IMG/VR virus record: IMGVR_UViG_3300007504_000005
Location: 1-64,000 of that record
DNA: 64,000 bases
Reading direction: 5' to 3' (one strand)
Origin: a virus
Numbering within the stretch: position 1 is the first letter of the stretch; each line of letters starts with the position of its first letter. The notes below the pieces were generated by a model. It did not search any database. It saw only the letters and a program-made list of their open reading frames with translations, and was not told the origin of the DNA. Both the position numbers and the translations under genes were made by a program. Shown piece after piece: positions 9,288-17,607 of this stretch.

Positions 9288-10300
9288 TCAGCTTCGTCTG
9301 GCGCACAGACGTTCACATCTCCGACCGGGCTCCTTCTTCCCGGACGGACGATTGGACCGAGACTGTCCTGGGGAAGCTGGGCCAGGTACGGGACGTCGCG
9401 CGCCGCGAGAAGGCGGCTGCTATCCTGGACGGCGGAGACTTCTTCCACTTCAAGTCTCCGAGCAAGAACTCCCATCGGCTGGTGCAGAAGATCGCTGTGC
9501 ACCACGCCAACTATCCCTGCCCGGTCTACTGCACCCCAGGCAACCATGACTCGGTCTACGGGGACTACAGCTTCCTCCACCAACAGCCCCTGGGTTCCCT
9601 GTATGCCGCCGGAGTCTTCAAACGGCTCTACGATGCCCATGAGGCTGAGTTCGTAGAGAACACGGACCTCGGCCACCTGGGCCACTTCCGCAACATCAAG
9701 GTTCGGGTGGTCGGCATCCCCTACCATGGCCCACGCTACGAGATGGAGAGGTTCACCGGGATCACTCGCGGGGATGAGGATATCCTCATCTGCGTGGCGC
9801 ATGTCCTTGCCTCGTCTACGGGGGGCAAGATGTTCGAGGGTGAGGACATCATCCGCTACTCGGACCTGATGGGGACCGCTCCTGACGTGTTCTGTTTCGG
9901 CCACTGGCACATGGACCAGGGGGTCACCCGGATCAAGGATAAGACGTTCATCAACGTAGGGTCCCTCACCCGAGGTTCCCTGTCCCAAGATAACGTCCAG
10001 CGCCAGCCTGCCTGTGTGGTAATCCGATGTATCGAGGGACACGGAGGGAACAAGGCCCGTGTCGGAACTGAGGTCGTTCGGCTCAAGGTAGGCTCCGCCG
10101 AGGAGGTGTTCGACGTGGAGGCCCGACAACGTCAGGTCCAGCGCCAGGTTCAGATGGATACCTTCGTCGAGAGCATCCGTTCCTCTCTGGCGCCTCGGAA
10201 CCCGGGGGATACGGTGGAGGATGCTCTCCGCGCCGTAGAGAACGTGCCGGATGATGTTCGGGAGCGCGCTCTTGGGTTCCTGGAGCGCGCTGCTCGGTAG
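9284..10300 (+). CDS. SbcD/Mre11-like calcineurin-type nuclease
   Basis: A 338-residue metallophosphoesterase, the nuclease partner of SbcC (gp47 in T4). The metal-binding motifs appear in order: TDVHISD near residue 8, GGDFFH near 49, GNHDS near 86, AHV near 172 and GHWHMD near 206. The C-terminal third is helical and may contact the ATPase. It probably processes DNA ends for recombination and replication using the ATP-driven split SbcC proteins. The start ATG 9284 overlaps the preceding gene by four bases. Confidence 0.87.
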   Translation: MISFVWRTDVHISDRAPSSRTDDWTETVLGKLGQVRDVARREKAAAILDGGDFFHFKSPSKNSHRLVQKIAVHHANYPCPVYCTPGNHDSVYGDYSFLHQQPLGSLYAAGVFKRLYDAHEAEFVENTDLGHLGHFRNIKVRVVGIPYHGPRYEMERFTGITRGDEDILICVAHVLASSTGGKMFEGEDIIRYSDLMGTAPDVFCFGHWHMDQGVTRIKDKTFINVGSLTRGSLSQDNVQRQPACVVIRCIEGHGGNKARVGTEVVRLKVGSAEEVFDVEARQRQVQRQVQMDTFVESIRSSLAPRNPGDTVEDALRAVENVPDDVRERALGFLERAAR

Positions 10301-10326
10301 AGTGTGGGGGTTCCCCAGGAGCCCCC

Positions 10327-11256
10327 GTGGATCGAGACTCAGCGTGGTATTGGAGCCATATCTCCAAGTATGAGGCCTGCCCCCGCCAGTTACTCTGGCA
10401 CAAAGGGTGGGAGGGCATAGATCTTGGACGTGGCGAAGGGAAGGGGAGACCTTTCCCTGATGTGCGGAGGTCTGAGCACCACCCCTTGATGGGGAAGGTG
10501 ATCCAGAAAGTTGTAGAGCGTCTCTACAACGAACAGCACTACATGGACCCTGCGCGTCTCCGGATCCGCCTGGAGGCCATGGTAGAGCGAGAGTTCGAGC
10601 GAATCCTTCGCAAGACCTATCTGGACACCCGGATGCCCAAGTCCGAGATGAAGAAGGTCTGTCACGACGGGGTCCAGGGCTACCTCCGAACGATGAAAGC
10701 CCACAAGCTCCTCGGGACCTATGCCCGTGCTGAGGTCCACCTACTGGGGTGGATCAAGAAGTGGACCAAGGTGGGCGGCTACGCGGACATGATCATCCGT
10801 CGGGAGGACAACGGTGTCACTATCCTTGACGGCAAGAACACCAAGAACAAGGACAGCGCGAACCCTGATCAGCTGAGGTTCTACGCATTGCTGTTCTGGC
10901 TCTCCTACCGAGAGCTCCCCGACCGGCTCGGGTTCGTCTGGTACAGGTATCCTCACGGGACGGAGACCCCCAACGAGGACGGCTCAACCACTCTTGAAGA
11001 AGGGGTTACGTGGGTTCCCTTCACCCGAGAGGACTTGCTCGGCCTGGCTGACCGAGCAGTGGCTGCGAGGAACGGTATGCGCAAGCACCACTTCGAAGCT
11101 ACTCCGGAACCCTCCAAGTGTCGCTACTGCGATTTTCAGCCGGTCTGTCCCGAACGCCAGGAGCAGATCAAGGCCAACGCCAAGAACCGGACAGGCCCGG
11201 AGAAGCCTCCCGAGCTCGAAGGATCGAGCGGGGGATTCATAGACTTCTCCATGTGA
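10327..11256 (+). CDS. Cas4/RecB-like PD-(D/E)XK nuclease with a probable iron-sulphur cluster
   Basis: A 309-residue exonuclease-type protein. The nuclease core shows VGGYADMII (about 150) and TILDGKNTK (D-x-K, about 166-174), followed by DQLRFYALLF as the QhxxY-like motif. One cysteine near the N-terminus (YEACPRQ, residue 18) and three at the C-terminus (KCRYCDFQPVC, about 264-273) match the four-cysteine 4Fe-4S arrangement of Cas4 and AddB nucleases. It starts at GTG 10327. It probably degrades or resects DNA ends. No CRISPR genes are nearby, so an adaptation role is not supported. Confidence 0.8.
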   Translation: MDRDSAWYWSHISKYEACPRQLLWHKGWEGIDLGRGEGKGRPFPDVRRSEHHPLMGKVIQKVVERLYNEQHYMDPARLRIRLEAMVEREFERILRKTYLDTRMPKSEMKKVCHDGVQGYLRTMKAHKLLGTYARAEVHLLGWIKKWTKVGGYADMIIRREDNGVTILDGKNTKNKDSANPDQLRFYALLFWLSYRELPDRLGFVWYRYPHGTETPNEDGSTTLEEGVTWVPFTREDLLGLADRAVAARNGMRKHHFEATPEPSKCRYCDFQPVCPERQEQIKANAKNRTGPEKPPELEGSSGGFIDFSM

Positions 11257-11297
11257 GTGCAGAACCGGTAACCCATCCTCTCCCCATTGGAGGACGT

Positions 11298-11567
11298 GTG
11301 TCCCTCGACGATAGACTGGCTGCAGCCATCAGAGACCGAGATCAACTGGCTGCGGAGGTCCAACGGATCGAGGGTCGGAAGCAGGCGGCGGAAGAAAACC
11401 TCGCCACCGTCCGTCAAGAGATCCAGGAAGCGGGTCTCGACCCAGACCGCCTGGACGCTACCATCTCCCAGCTCGAACAGGCGTACGACAAGAGCGTCAC
11501 CGAGTTCGAAACCCAACTGAGGGCCGCCCAAGAAGCCCTCGAACCCTACAAGGATGCCACCAGATGA
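11298..11567 (+). CDS. small coiled-coil protein before the sliding clamp
   Basis: An 89-residue, almost wholly helical protein starting at GTG 11298 with GGAGG at 11289-11293. It reads as two coiled-coil segments separated by a short break (GLDPDRLD). This is the shape expected of a hairpin coil or a hook-adjacent segment of an SbcC protein. Because sbcC is split around this locus, it might be a third, relocated coil fragment. That is speculation; it could equally be an unrelated helical adaptor. CGGTAAC lies upstream at 11266-11272. Confidence 0.55.
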   Translation: MSLDDRLAAAIRDRDQLAAEVQRIEGRKQAAEENLATVRQEIQEAGLDPDRLDATISQLEQAYDKSVTEFETQLRAAQEALEPYKDATR

Positions 11568-12748
11568 AGATCACTGTTGCGAAGCCGGACCTGGAAGCTG
11601 CCCTCTCTGTCGCCCGTCTCACCACCGGCTCGAGCACGGACCTCTCCGCCCACTACCTGTTCCGGGTCAAGGAGGGCCGCGCTGAGGTCCTGTCCTTCGA
11701 TCTCCGGACCTTCTCCTGCGCTTCCTTCGTCGCCAACGCGGATGAGGACGGTCAGTTCACCGTGGAGGCTTGGCGCCTCGACAAGTGGGTAGCTTCGGTC
11801 TCCAACGGCGTGCTGGAGTTCAGCACCGCCAAGAAGGGTGAGGTCGTCGCGAAGGGCGGCCGGAGCCGTGTTCGGTTCCGTTCCTTGGACGCCAATCGAT
11901 TCCCCTTCTGGGATGAGCTCATTCCGAACTCCACTTCCCATGGGAAGGTCCGGGCCAACAACCTGGTCCGCGCCTTCTCGGCCTGCCGCCCCTACATCTC
12001 TGATGACGACACCGTCAAGCCGGAGATGTGTCAGATCGAGGGCATCTCCGGGACCCTCTACGCCACCGACCGCACCGGTCTCATCATGGTGGACCTCCGG
12101 GCCCTCCCCGACATCAACCTCCGGATCCCGGGCAAGGATCTCCCCTCGGTGGTCAAGTTCCTTTCCTCCAAGGATGTGCGGAACGACGAGGTCGAGGTGA
12201 AGACCTTCGAGCGGAGTTCCGACGGACGTGGGGGGCGCAGCATCCTGTTCATCAGGGGCGACGGGGCCTATGTGGGCGTGGCCGAGCCCTTCATCCCGCT
12301 CAACAAGATCAAGATGGACCGCGATGCTCCGGCAACGGCGGTCCTCAACCTGAACTGGGAGGAGTTCTCCGCTGGAATGGCAGTCCTCCTGGCGGGAGCC
12401 CCCAAGAGCTGGAGCGCGGTCACGTTCATCTACGATCACGAGAAGGAGCAGGTCTCCCTCCGTCTGCCCTGCGAGGCCGGGGGCTTCTCCGAGTATCCCC
12501 TCCAGTCAGCGTCCGTTGAGGATGACCAGAACCTCAAGGACCCGATCTGTATCCGGACTCGGTACCTGCAGGGCATCCAGTCTCTGGCAGGATCCAACGA
12601 CCTGCGTCTGCGCATCTACGTCTTCCCCCAGGGCGGCTACTTCTCATTCCAGTGCGAGGATGAGCCCCCAGACGGTATTCCCGTCGAGGAGAGCACCTCC
12701 AACGTGTACTTCGTCGTGATCATCTGGCAGGACGAGGATGAGATTTGA
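11564..12748 (+). CDS. DnaN-like sliding clamp
   Basis: A 394-residue protein resembling bacterial beta clamps in length and layout. The N-terminus MKITVAKPDLEAALSVA matches the first helix of DnaN. A central LYATDRTGLIMVDL corresponds to the conserved ATDxxRL strand of domain two, and RIPGKDLPSVVKFLSS to the following helix. The fold would encircle DNA and tether the polymerase. A DnaX-like clamp loader gene at 16195 supports this. It overlaps its neighbours by four bases on each side. No DNA polymerase gene is in the window. Confidence 0.7.
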   Translation: MKITVAKPDLEAALSVARLTTGSSTDLSAHYLFRVKEGRAEVLSFDLRTFSCASFVANADEDGQFTVEAWRLDKWVASVSNGVLEFSTAKKGEVVAKGGRSRVRFRSLDANRFPFWDELIPNSTSHGKVRANNLVRAFSACRPYISDDDTVKPEMCQIEGISGTLYATDRTGLIMVDLRALPDINLRIPGKDLPSVVKFLSSKDVRNDEVEVKTFERSSDGRGGRSILFIRGDGAYVGVAEPFIPLNKIKMDRDAPATAVLNLNWEEFSAGMAVLLAGAPKSWSAVTFIYDHEKEQVSLRLPCEAGGFSEYPLQSASVEDDQNLKDPICIRTRYLQGIQSLAGSNDLRLRIYVFPQGGYFSFQCEDEPPDGIPVEESTSNVYFVVIIWQDEDEI

Positions 12749-13380
12749 GCGCGGAGCTCGATTCCCTTCTGGAAGAGACCCTTCGACTTGAGACCCTCCG
12801 GGACTCGGCCAAGCAACGGCTGCGCCAGCACCGGATACAGGTCCTTCGTCTCGAAGGAGAGTCCGAGACCCTGTCTCGAGTGGCGGACTTGTTCCGCTAC
12901 CTGGTAGACAGGGAGGTCATCGATAGCGCCAAGACAGCGGAGGGTCTCCTCACAGAGGGTCTCCGTGCGATCTTCAATGATATGGACCTGAAGGCCAAGG
13001 CGGTCGTGGACATACAGAGAGGGAAGGTCTCCGTAGACTTCCTCACCATCCAGAGGCACGCGGACGGCTCCGAAACCGAGGGCTCAAGCGTGGAGGCCTA
13101 CGGAGGGTCGGTGGCTGCGGTGCAGTCGGTTCTCCTTCGGCTGGTGGTTATCACTCGCAGGGACCTCCGCCCCCTCCTTCTCCTGGACGAGAGCTTGGGG
13201 GCTGTTGCTGAAGACTATGTTCCTCGGGTGGGGGAGTTCTTGTCGGTCTTAGCCCAGAGACTTGGAATGGATGTGCTCTCCGTGAGCCACAACCCGGTAT
13301 TGGTGGACTCGGCCACCAGTGCGTATCGGATAAAGAACGTTCGGGGGGCTGCGACCTTCTCCCGAGTGCGTTCCCGGTGA
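12745..13380 (+). CDS. SbcC/Rad50-like ATPase, C-terminal half
   Basis: A 211-residue protein carrying what the 7732 gene lacks. It has a short N-terminal coil (about 1-50), the ABC signature segment YGGSVAAVQS (about 119-128), Walker B LLLLDESLGAV (Asp 148, Glu 149) and an H-loop VLSVSHNP near 182. It starts at TTG 12745, overlapping the clamp stop, with GAGGATGAG just upstream. It is far too short for a full SMC-type protein and has no P-loop. It most probably pairs with the N-terminal protein to build the ATPase head. Confidence 0.8.
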   Translation: MSAELDSLLEETLRLETLRDSAKQRLRQHRIQVLRLEGESETLSRVADLFRYLVDREVIDSAKTAEGLLTEGLRAIFNDMDLKAKAVVDIQRGKVSVDFLTIQRHADGSETEGSSVEAYGGSVAAVQSVLLRLVVITRRDLRPLLLLDESLGAVAEDYVPRVGEFLSVLAQRLGMDVLSVSHNPVLVDSATSAYRIKNVRGAATFSRVRSR

Positions 13381-14183
13381 AGACCCCAGGTCAAATAGCG
13401 CAGAAGCTCAAGCAGATCCGGTTCCGCCGGACCAAGCGTGAGCTCTCCAGGCTCCTCAAGGAATCCGGAGCCAACTGTGCTCACAACTTTGAGGCATCCG
13501 CTCGGAATGTGTCCCTCCGGGTCTGCCGGTTGGACGAGAAAGCCTGTGACTCTCGTTTCCGTGACCGCTCCAAAGAGTGCGGGAAGTTCCAGCAGAGACA
13601 CACGGCGGAGGATCTCAAGAATAGTCTCCGAGATTTCTTCGCAGAGGCTTCCCTGGAGGACCTATCCATCCGGTTCCCTGTGGTGGCTATCCTCCAGTGG
13701 GTTCTCGAGGGGGAAGATGTCCCGGGAGCCCCCAATCAGAATCCGTTCCCCTCCGCTGAGATTGAGGGCCGGATGGTATGGGCCGAGACCGAGGAAGACC
13801 TTCAAACCGTCGCTCAGGCTCTCAAGGACGAGGAGGACCGGGCGGACGATCTCCACCAGCGGATCATGGAGATGAACAAGGAGATCTCCATCAGCCCCTC
13901 GGACTCCCTTCAGCAGTTCAGGACCGCCGTCATACAGTTACGGCAAGACGTGCGGACTGCCGAGTACCGGGCTCGTACGGGGATGGGGCTCGCCCAGGCG
14001 TTGGCCAAAGCTCTCGATGAGGACTACGATCCCCTATCTTCAGAGGATCCCGACAAGGCGCTCCAGGAGCTCACCACGACTCTCCTCAATAAGGCAGAGG
14101 AACTGATGCGTCCGCCACCGAGCCCCCCGGCTCCCCAGGCCTCCTTCCAGTGGTGGAACCCTCTCACCTGGGTTACTCGATGA
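13377..14183 (+). CDS. hypothetical protein with N-terminal cysteine cluster
   Basis: A 268-residue protein starting at GTG 13377 inside the preceding stop. Four cysteines lie between about residues 33 and 68 (GANCAHN, RVCRLDEKACDS, KECGKF), so a metal-binding module is possible. The rest is helical and acidic, with a heptad-like stretch about 140-205 and a tail rich in Pro and Trp. I do not recognise the family. It is translationally coupled to the SbcC C-terminal half and to the next gene. Confidence 0.6.
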   Translation: MKTPGQIAQKLKQIRFRRTKRELSRLLKESGANCAHNFEASARNVSLRVCRLDEKACDSRFRDRSKECGKFQQRHTAEDLKNSLRDFFAEASLEDLSIRFPVVAILQWVLEGEDVPGAPNQNPFPSAEIEGRMVWAETEEDLQTVAQALKDEEDRADDLHQRIMEMNKEISISPSDSLQQFRTAVIQLRQDVRTAEYRARTGMGLAQALAKALDEDYDPLSSEDPDKALQELTTTLLNKAEELMRPPPSPPAPQASFQWWNPLTWVTR

Positions 14184-14776
14184 ATGTCCTGACGCAATAC
14201 GTCGCCTCCAAGAAGGGAGAGAAGACCCCTTTCATGATCGAGATCCCCGTGGCTGCGGAACTCGAGGGACCGTTCCTGGTATCCGCTGCAGGCAAGAAGC
14301 GCGACCTGATGTGGGTGGAGAACAAGTTCCCCAACAGCAGCATCCGGGCAGGAGTCCGCAAAGCTGCGACGGCGTTCCTGTTCCGCCAGGCCCTCGAGCA
14401 CGTCTCCGAGATGTCTCAAGAGTGTGGTTGGGGCAGTGTCCACCCAGATACGGCAGAGGGCCTGTCCTCCGCTCTCCAACACCTACAAGACTACGACCTC
14501 GATGAAGTCATCGTTCTCTACGGAGACGGTTACGACAAGTCCCATATTCCAGAGGATGTTCCCTGCCACAAGGAGCTCTGGGTCCCCAAGGGATGGGCGG
14601 TGGTGGTGCCTCGGGACCGCTCCTATGTTGGGACTACTGTGGTGTTCGATGGGGGGTGGGTAGGGATGGTGGTCCACAACGCTGCTCGCGGTATCGGATT
14701 CTCCATTCCTGAGTCCAGCGGTAACTCTGCTGAGGCGGGGGAGTCGGGTGAGGGAATGGCTGGGGGGGATGATTGA
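14180..14776 (+). CDS. hypothetical protein
   Basis: A 198-residue protein. ATG 14180 overlaps the previous stop (ATGA), so translational coupling is likely. It looks like a soluble alpha/beta protein; the C-terminal half has several hydrophobic strands (WAVVVPRDRSYVGTTVVF), and the end is an acidic tail rich in Gly and Ser. I recognise no catalytic motif. It lies directly before the primase gene and overlaps its 5' end, so a replication role is plausible from context only. Confidence 0.6.
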   Translation: MNVLTQYVASKKGEKTPFMIEIPVAAELEGPFLVSAAGKKRDLMWVENKFPNSSIRAGVRKAATAFLFRQALEHVSEMSQECGWGSVHPDTAEGLSSALQHLQDYDLDEVIVLYGDGYDKSHIPEDVPCHKELWVPKGWAVVVPRDRSYVGTTVVFDGGWVGMVVHNAARGIGFSIPESSGNSAEAGESGEGMAGGDD

Positions 14777-15476
14777 GTCAGGAGCCCGGGACCTACCCGA
14801 AGAGCTCTATGGCCACGTCCTTGGTAGGGGTCTCCCGCTACCGCTGATGAGGGAGATGCGGGTCGGGATAGTTCGGCCAGAGAACACCCCTGCCCCGGAC
14901 CCTGTGTATCGCAAGAGGAATGGCCCCTGCGGTGAGTATCGCGCCGGCTGGCTGGCTATTCCGTTCTGGTCTCCCACGGGGGAGATCCTCGGGGTTGAGT
15001 ACCGGACCTGGGGGGACCAAGAGAAGCTGGTCAAAGAACACCGTCTCGACGAGGCTCAGTTCTCCCCTGTCTTCATTGGTCTGGTCCCCTCGACTCTCCA
15101 ACGAATCTGGGATGGCGGGGATGTCTGGCTGGTCGAAGGGGCCTTTGACATTGCGCTCCAGCACGCTCTTCCAGAGAAGGATGTGGTCCTGGCATGTGGG
15201 ACCGCTCGGGTATCCCGGCGCCAGGTGGACTTCATCTCCCGGATCCTCTCCCCCTACGCGACAGTCTATGTGGCGTTCGACATGGACTCCACGGGCCAGA
15301 CGCAGATGGAGGGGTTTATCGAAGAGAAGTCCGGTCGCAGGATCCCCGGGGTAATAGAGCGTCTGAGCCGGGCGGGCGCACATGTGATCCCTGTCAGGTA
15401 TCTCGGAGGGAAGGATCCGGGAGCAATCTGGGAGCGTGGAGGGAAAGAAGCCCTCCGCCAAGCATTCAATCTGTAG
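14748..15476 (+). CDS. DnaG-type primase, TOPRIM domain
   Basis: A 242-residue protein with a TOPRIM catalytic core: DVWLVEGAFDI (catalytic Glu near 130) and VYVAFDMDSTGQ (DxD near 178-180), followed by GGKDPGAIW. It lacks the N-terminal zinc-binding domain and the helicase domain of full-length primases. It is therefore a short TOPRIM primase-like protein that may rely on other partners. GTG 14748 after GGGGGA is taken as the start; ATG 14769, preceded by a G-rich run, is an alternative. Its start overlaps the preceding gene. Confidence 0.75.
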   Translation: MREWLGGMIESGARDLPEELYGHVLGRGLPLPLMREMRVGIVRPENTPAPDPVYRKRNGPCGEYRAGWLAIPFWSPTGEILGVEYRTWGDQEKLVKEHRLDEAQFSPVFIGLVPSTLQRIWDGGDVWLVEGAFDIALQHALPEKDVVLACGTARVSRRQVDFISRILSPYATVYVAFDMDSTGQTQMEGFIEEKSGRRIPGVIERLSRAGAHVIPVRYLGGKDPGAIWERGGKEALRQAFNL

Positions 15477-15490
15477 GAGGAAGCCCTCGA

Positions 15491-15988
15491 ATGGGTATCT
15501 ACAAGGCAAACACGGAAATCCACGACATCATGAAGCGCCTGGTCCGGGCCAACCACCCCGACCTGGTCGACCACCTCGAAGAGATCGTGGTCGCCTTCAA
15601 GGACAAGGCGGGCAAGAGCGGAGGCCAGGTCATCTACGGCCAGCGCTCCAAGGTCAGCGACGTGGTCAACGCTCTGGCAGGGGAGGATTTCAAGTTCATG
15701 CTCCTGATCGGTGCGGACAAGTGGTCGGAGGCGCTCACCTCCCGCCAGCAGGAAGCCCTCCTCGACCATCTCCTCTGCGGCTGTGGATCCGAGTTCGACG
15801 AGAAGTCGGGAGACTACAAGCTGCGTCTGTACGCTCCGGACATCGTCGCCTACCGCGAGAACGTCGAGCGGTACGGGATGTGGTTCCCTCGAGAGGAAGA
15901 GGAGTCGGACCAGCCTCCCATCGATCCCGTGGCTGCCTCTGTCACGGGGGATGATGCGGATGGCGATGAGGGCGGGGACGACGAATGA
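15491..15988 (+). CDS. phage metallopeptidase-fold protein without the active site
   Basis: A 165-residue protein with a clear AGGAGG ribosome-binding site before ATG 15491. The core (WSEALTSRQQEALLDH, then a D-G loop, then VERYGMWFP) follows the pattern of the putative phage metallopeptidase family, which normally reads DHELxH and ends with hDieeF...RHGLW. Here the motif is DHLLCG (residues 92-97): the catalytic Glu is Leu, the second His is Gly, and the third ligand is replaced by YAPD. A protease activity is therefore unlikely; a binding or structural role is inferred. The tail is acidic. Confidence 0.65.
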   Translation: MGIYKANTEIHDIMKRLVRANHPDLVDHLEEIVVAFKDKAGKSGGQVIYGQRSKVSDVVNALAGEDFKFMLLIGADKWSEALTSRQQEALLDHLLCGCGSEFDEKSGDYKLRLYAPDIVAYRENVERYGMWFPREEEESDQPPIDPVAASVTGDDADGDEGGDDE

Positions 15989-16185
15989 CCTCCCCATGGA
16001 GCTCCCGTGCGGCCTGGCGGAAGGATGAGGAGTTCGTCTCATGGCTCCGTGACCGGGGGTATCTCGACCCGAACACTGTCGTGGACGCTTCGGTCATCCA
16101 GGAGTTGTTCTCTGCCTGGAAAGCAGGGAAGGCTGCAGCTGCCAAGACGGTAGTAGTAGGCTCCGTGGATACGATCAACATGTAG
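15985..16185 (+). CDS. small hypothetical protein
   Basis: A 66-residue protein starting at ATG 15985, which overlaps the previous stop. It is soluble, with a tryptophan-rich N-terminus (MTSPWSSRAAWRKDEEF) and an Ala-rich helix near the end. No family is recognised. It lies between the metallopeptidase-fold gene and the clamp-loader gene in the same operon. The call rests on overlap-type coupling and the absence of a better frame. Confidence 0.5.
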   Translation: MTSPWSSRAAWRKDEEFVSWLRDRGYLDPNTVVDASVIQELFSAWKAGKAAAAKTVVVGSVDTINM

Positions 16186-16194
16186 GGTCGCTCT

Positions 16195-17607
16195 GTGAGC
16201 TTCGACACCACCTATCGCCCCTACAAGTACTGCGATGTCCTCGGCCAAGAGGCGACTACTGCTGTCCTTCAACAGTACGTCGCGGAGGGTAGGGGATACC
16301 ACCAGTCCTATGTGTTCTGTGGCCAGCATGGCTCGGGGAAGACCACCCTGTGTCGGATCTTGGCCCGCGCGCTCCTATGTCCCAGTGCTCGAGGGAACGG
16401 AGGGAAGCCCTGTGACGGGTGTGAGTCCTGTCTCACCATGATCGCAGGAGAGCCACACGAGGGATTCGAGGAACTGGACGCCGCGTCCAAGTCTGGGAAA
16501 GCTGATCTCGCTCGAGTAGTGGAGGACGTCAAGTACGCGACCTTCTCTGGGCAGCGGCGCATCTACCTGTTCGACGAGAGCCATCGGCTCTCCAAGGCAG
16601 CCCTGGATATCCTCCTGAAGCCTATGGAGGACTGTGTCCCCGGCACTCAGGAGAAGAAGCTCGTCTGCCTGTTCTCCACTACTGAGCCTGAGAAGATGCG
16701 GTCTACGGTCTTCTCCCGCTGTGCCCCCGCGTTCGTCATTCGCCCGGTGGGTCCTGAGGCTATCGCGGAGCGACTCGCCTACGTCTGCGAACAGGAGCTC
16801 CTTGAGTACGACAGCGATGCCTTGGTCACTCTCGCTGAGTCCTGTGACTCCCACATCCGGGATGCCCTCAAGCTCCTCGAAGGCGTCTCCATGCTGGGCG
16901 GGGTCTCCGCAGCGAGCGTCTCCAAGTATCTCCGCCTCGATGCGAACCAGATGGCAGTGGCGCTCCTGCAGGCCCTCGGTACGGACCTCCCAGGGGCTGT
17001 TGAACGAGTCCTGGAGATCTCACGGGAGGTATCCCCTTCCGTCGCCTACCGGCGTATTGCAGAGGCCTCTATGGTCGCCTACCGGCATCACCTCGGTGTC
17101 GGAAAGATCCCGACTCGGTGGGGGTCCGAGGATGTCAAGAGGGTGGCGGAGATGGGTTCTGCTCTCCTCATGATCTCCTCTCGCTTTGCTGCCCCTCCGC
17201 ACCGCCCCTCGGACCACACCCTGGTCTTGGACGTAGGGTCCGTGTTCCATGCGCTGAAGGGACAACCCGTCTTCTCGGTTCCCTCGGATACCTCGATCAC
17301 GGTTGCTGCAGTCCCAGCAACCGCTTCTCCTTCCCCCACACCTTCCCCAGTCTCGACCCCCACCCCGGAAAAATCTGCTCCCTCTGCTCCCTCGGCTCTC
17401 CCCTCTGCGGGTAATGGTACAGAACCGAGTGTTGCAAGAACCACTGGTGGGGTGTGGATTGATCCACGTGCTATTGGGAATGGGCCGGGACGAGAGGCTG
17501 CCCAATCAGGGGAAATCTCTGATTCCCTGTCTCTCTCCCCGGAGACTTTCCGTGAGCTGGTGCAGAACCATTTGCGGAGGTTGATGCGTGGGGGACGGAC
17601 GGGATGA
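16195..17607 (+). CDS. DnaX-like clamp loader subunit (gamma/tau type)
   Basis: A 470-residue AAA+ ATPase. The P-loop GQHGSGKTTL is at about 43-52. A zinc module follows with Cys at about 62 and the cluster CDGCESC near 73-79. The Walker B-type segment is YLFDESHRLS near 125. Sensor 1 region LFSTTEPEKM and the arginine-finger SRC motif (TVFSRCAP) near 180 are present. The C-terminal third has a Pro/Ser/Thr-rich linker and a short basic end. It should load the DnaN-like clamp of the same phage. No separate delta or delta-prime gene is recognised here. The start is GTG 16195. Confidence 0.88.
   Translation: MSFDTTYRPYKYCDVLGQEATTAVLQQYVAEGRGYHQSYVFCGQHGSGKTTLCRILARALLCPSARGNGGKPCDGCESCLTMIAGEPHEGFEELDAASKSGKADLARVVEDVKYATFSGQRRIYLFDESHRLSKAALDILLKPMEDCVPGTQEKKLVCLFSTTEPEKMRSTVFSRCAPAFVIRPVGPEAIAERLAYVCEQELLEYDSDALVTLAESCDSHIRDALKLLEGVSMLGGVSAASVSKYLRLDANQMAVALLQALGTDLPGAVERVLEISREVSPSVAYRRIAEASMVAYRHHLGVGKIPTRWGSEDVKRVAEMGSALLMISSRFAAPPHRPSDHTLVLDVGSVFHALKGQPVFSVPSDTSITVAAVPATASPSPTPSPVSTPTPEKSAPSAPSALPSAGNGTEPSVARTTGGVWIDPRAIGNGPGREAAQSGEISDSLSLSPETFRELVQNHLRRLMRGGRTG

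Noticed and set aside
10327-11256. Cas4 gene as evidence of a CRISPR system
   Set aside because: No cas1, cas2 or repeat array is present. Similar nucleases are common in phage recombination modules.
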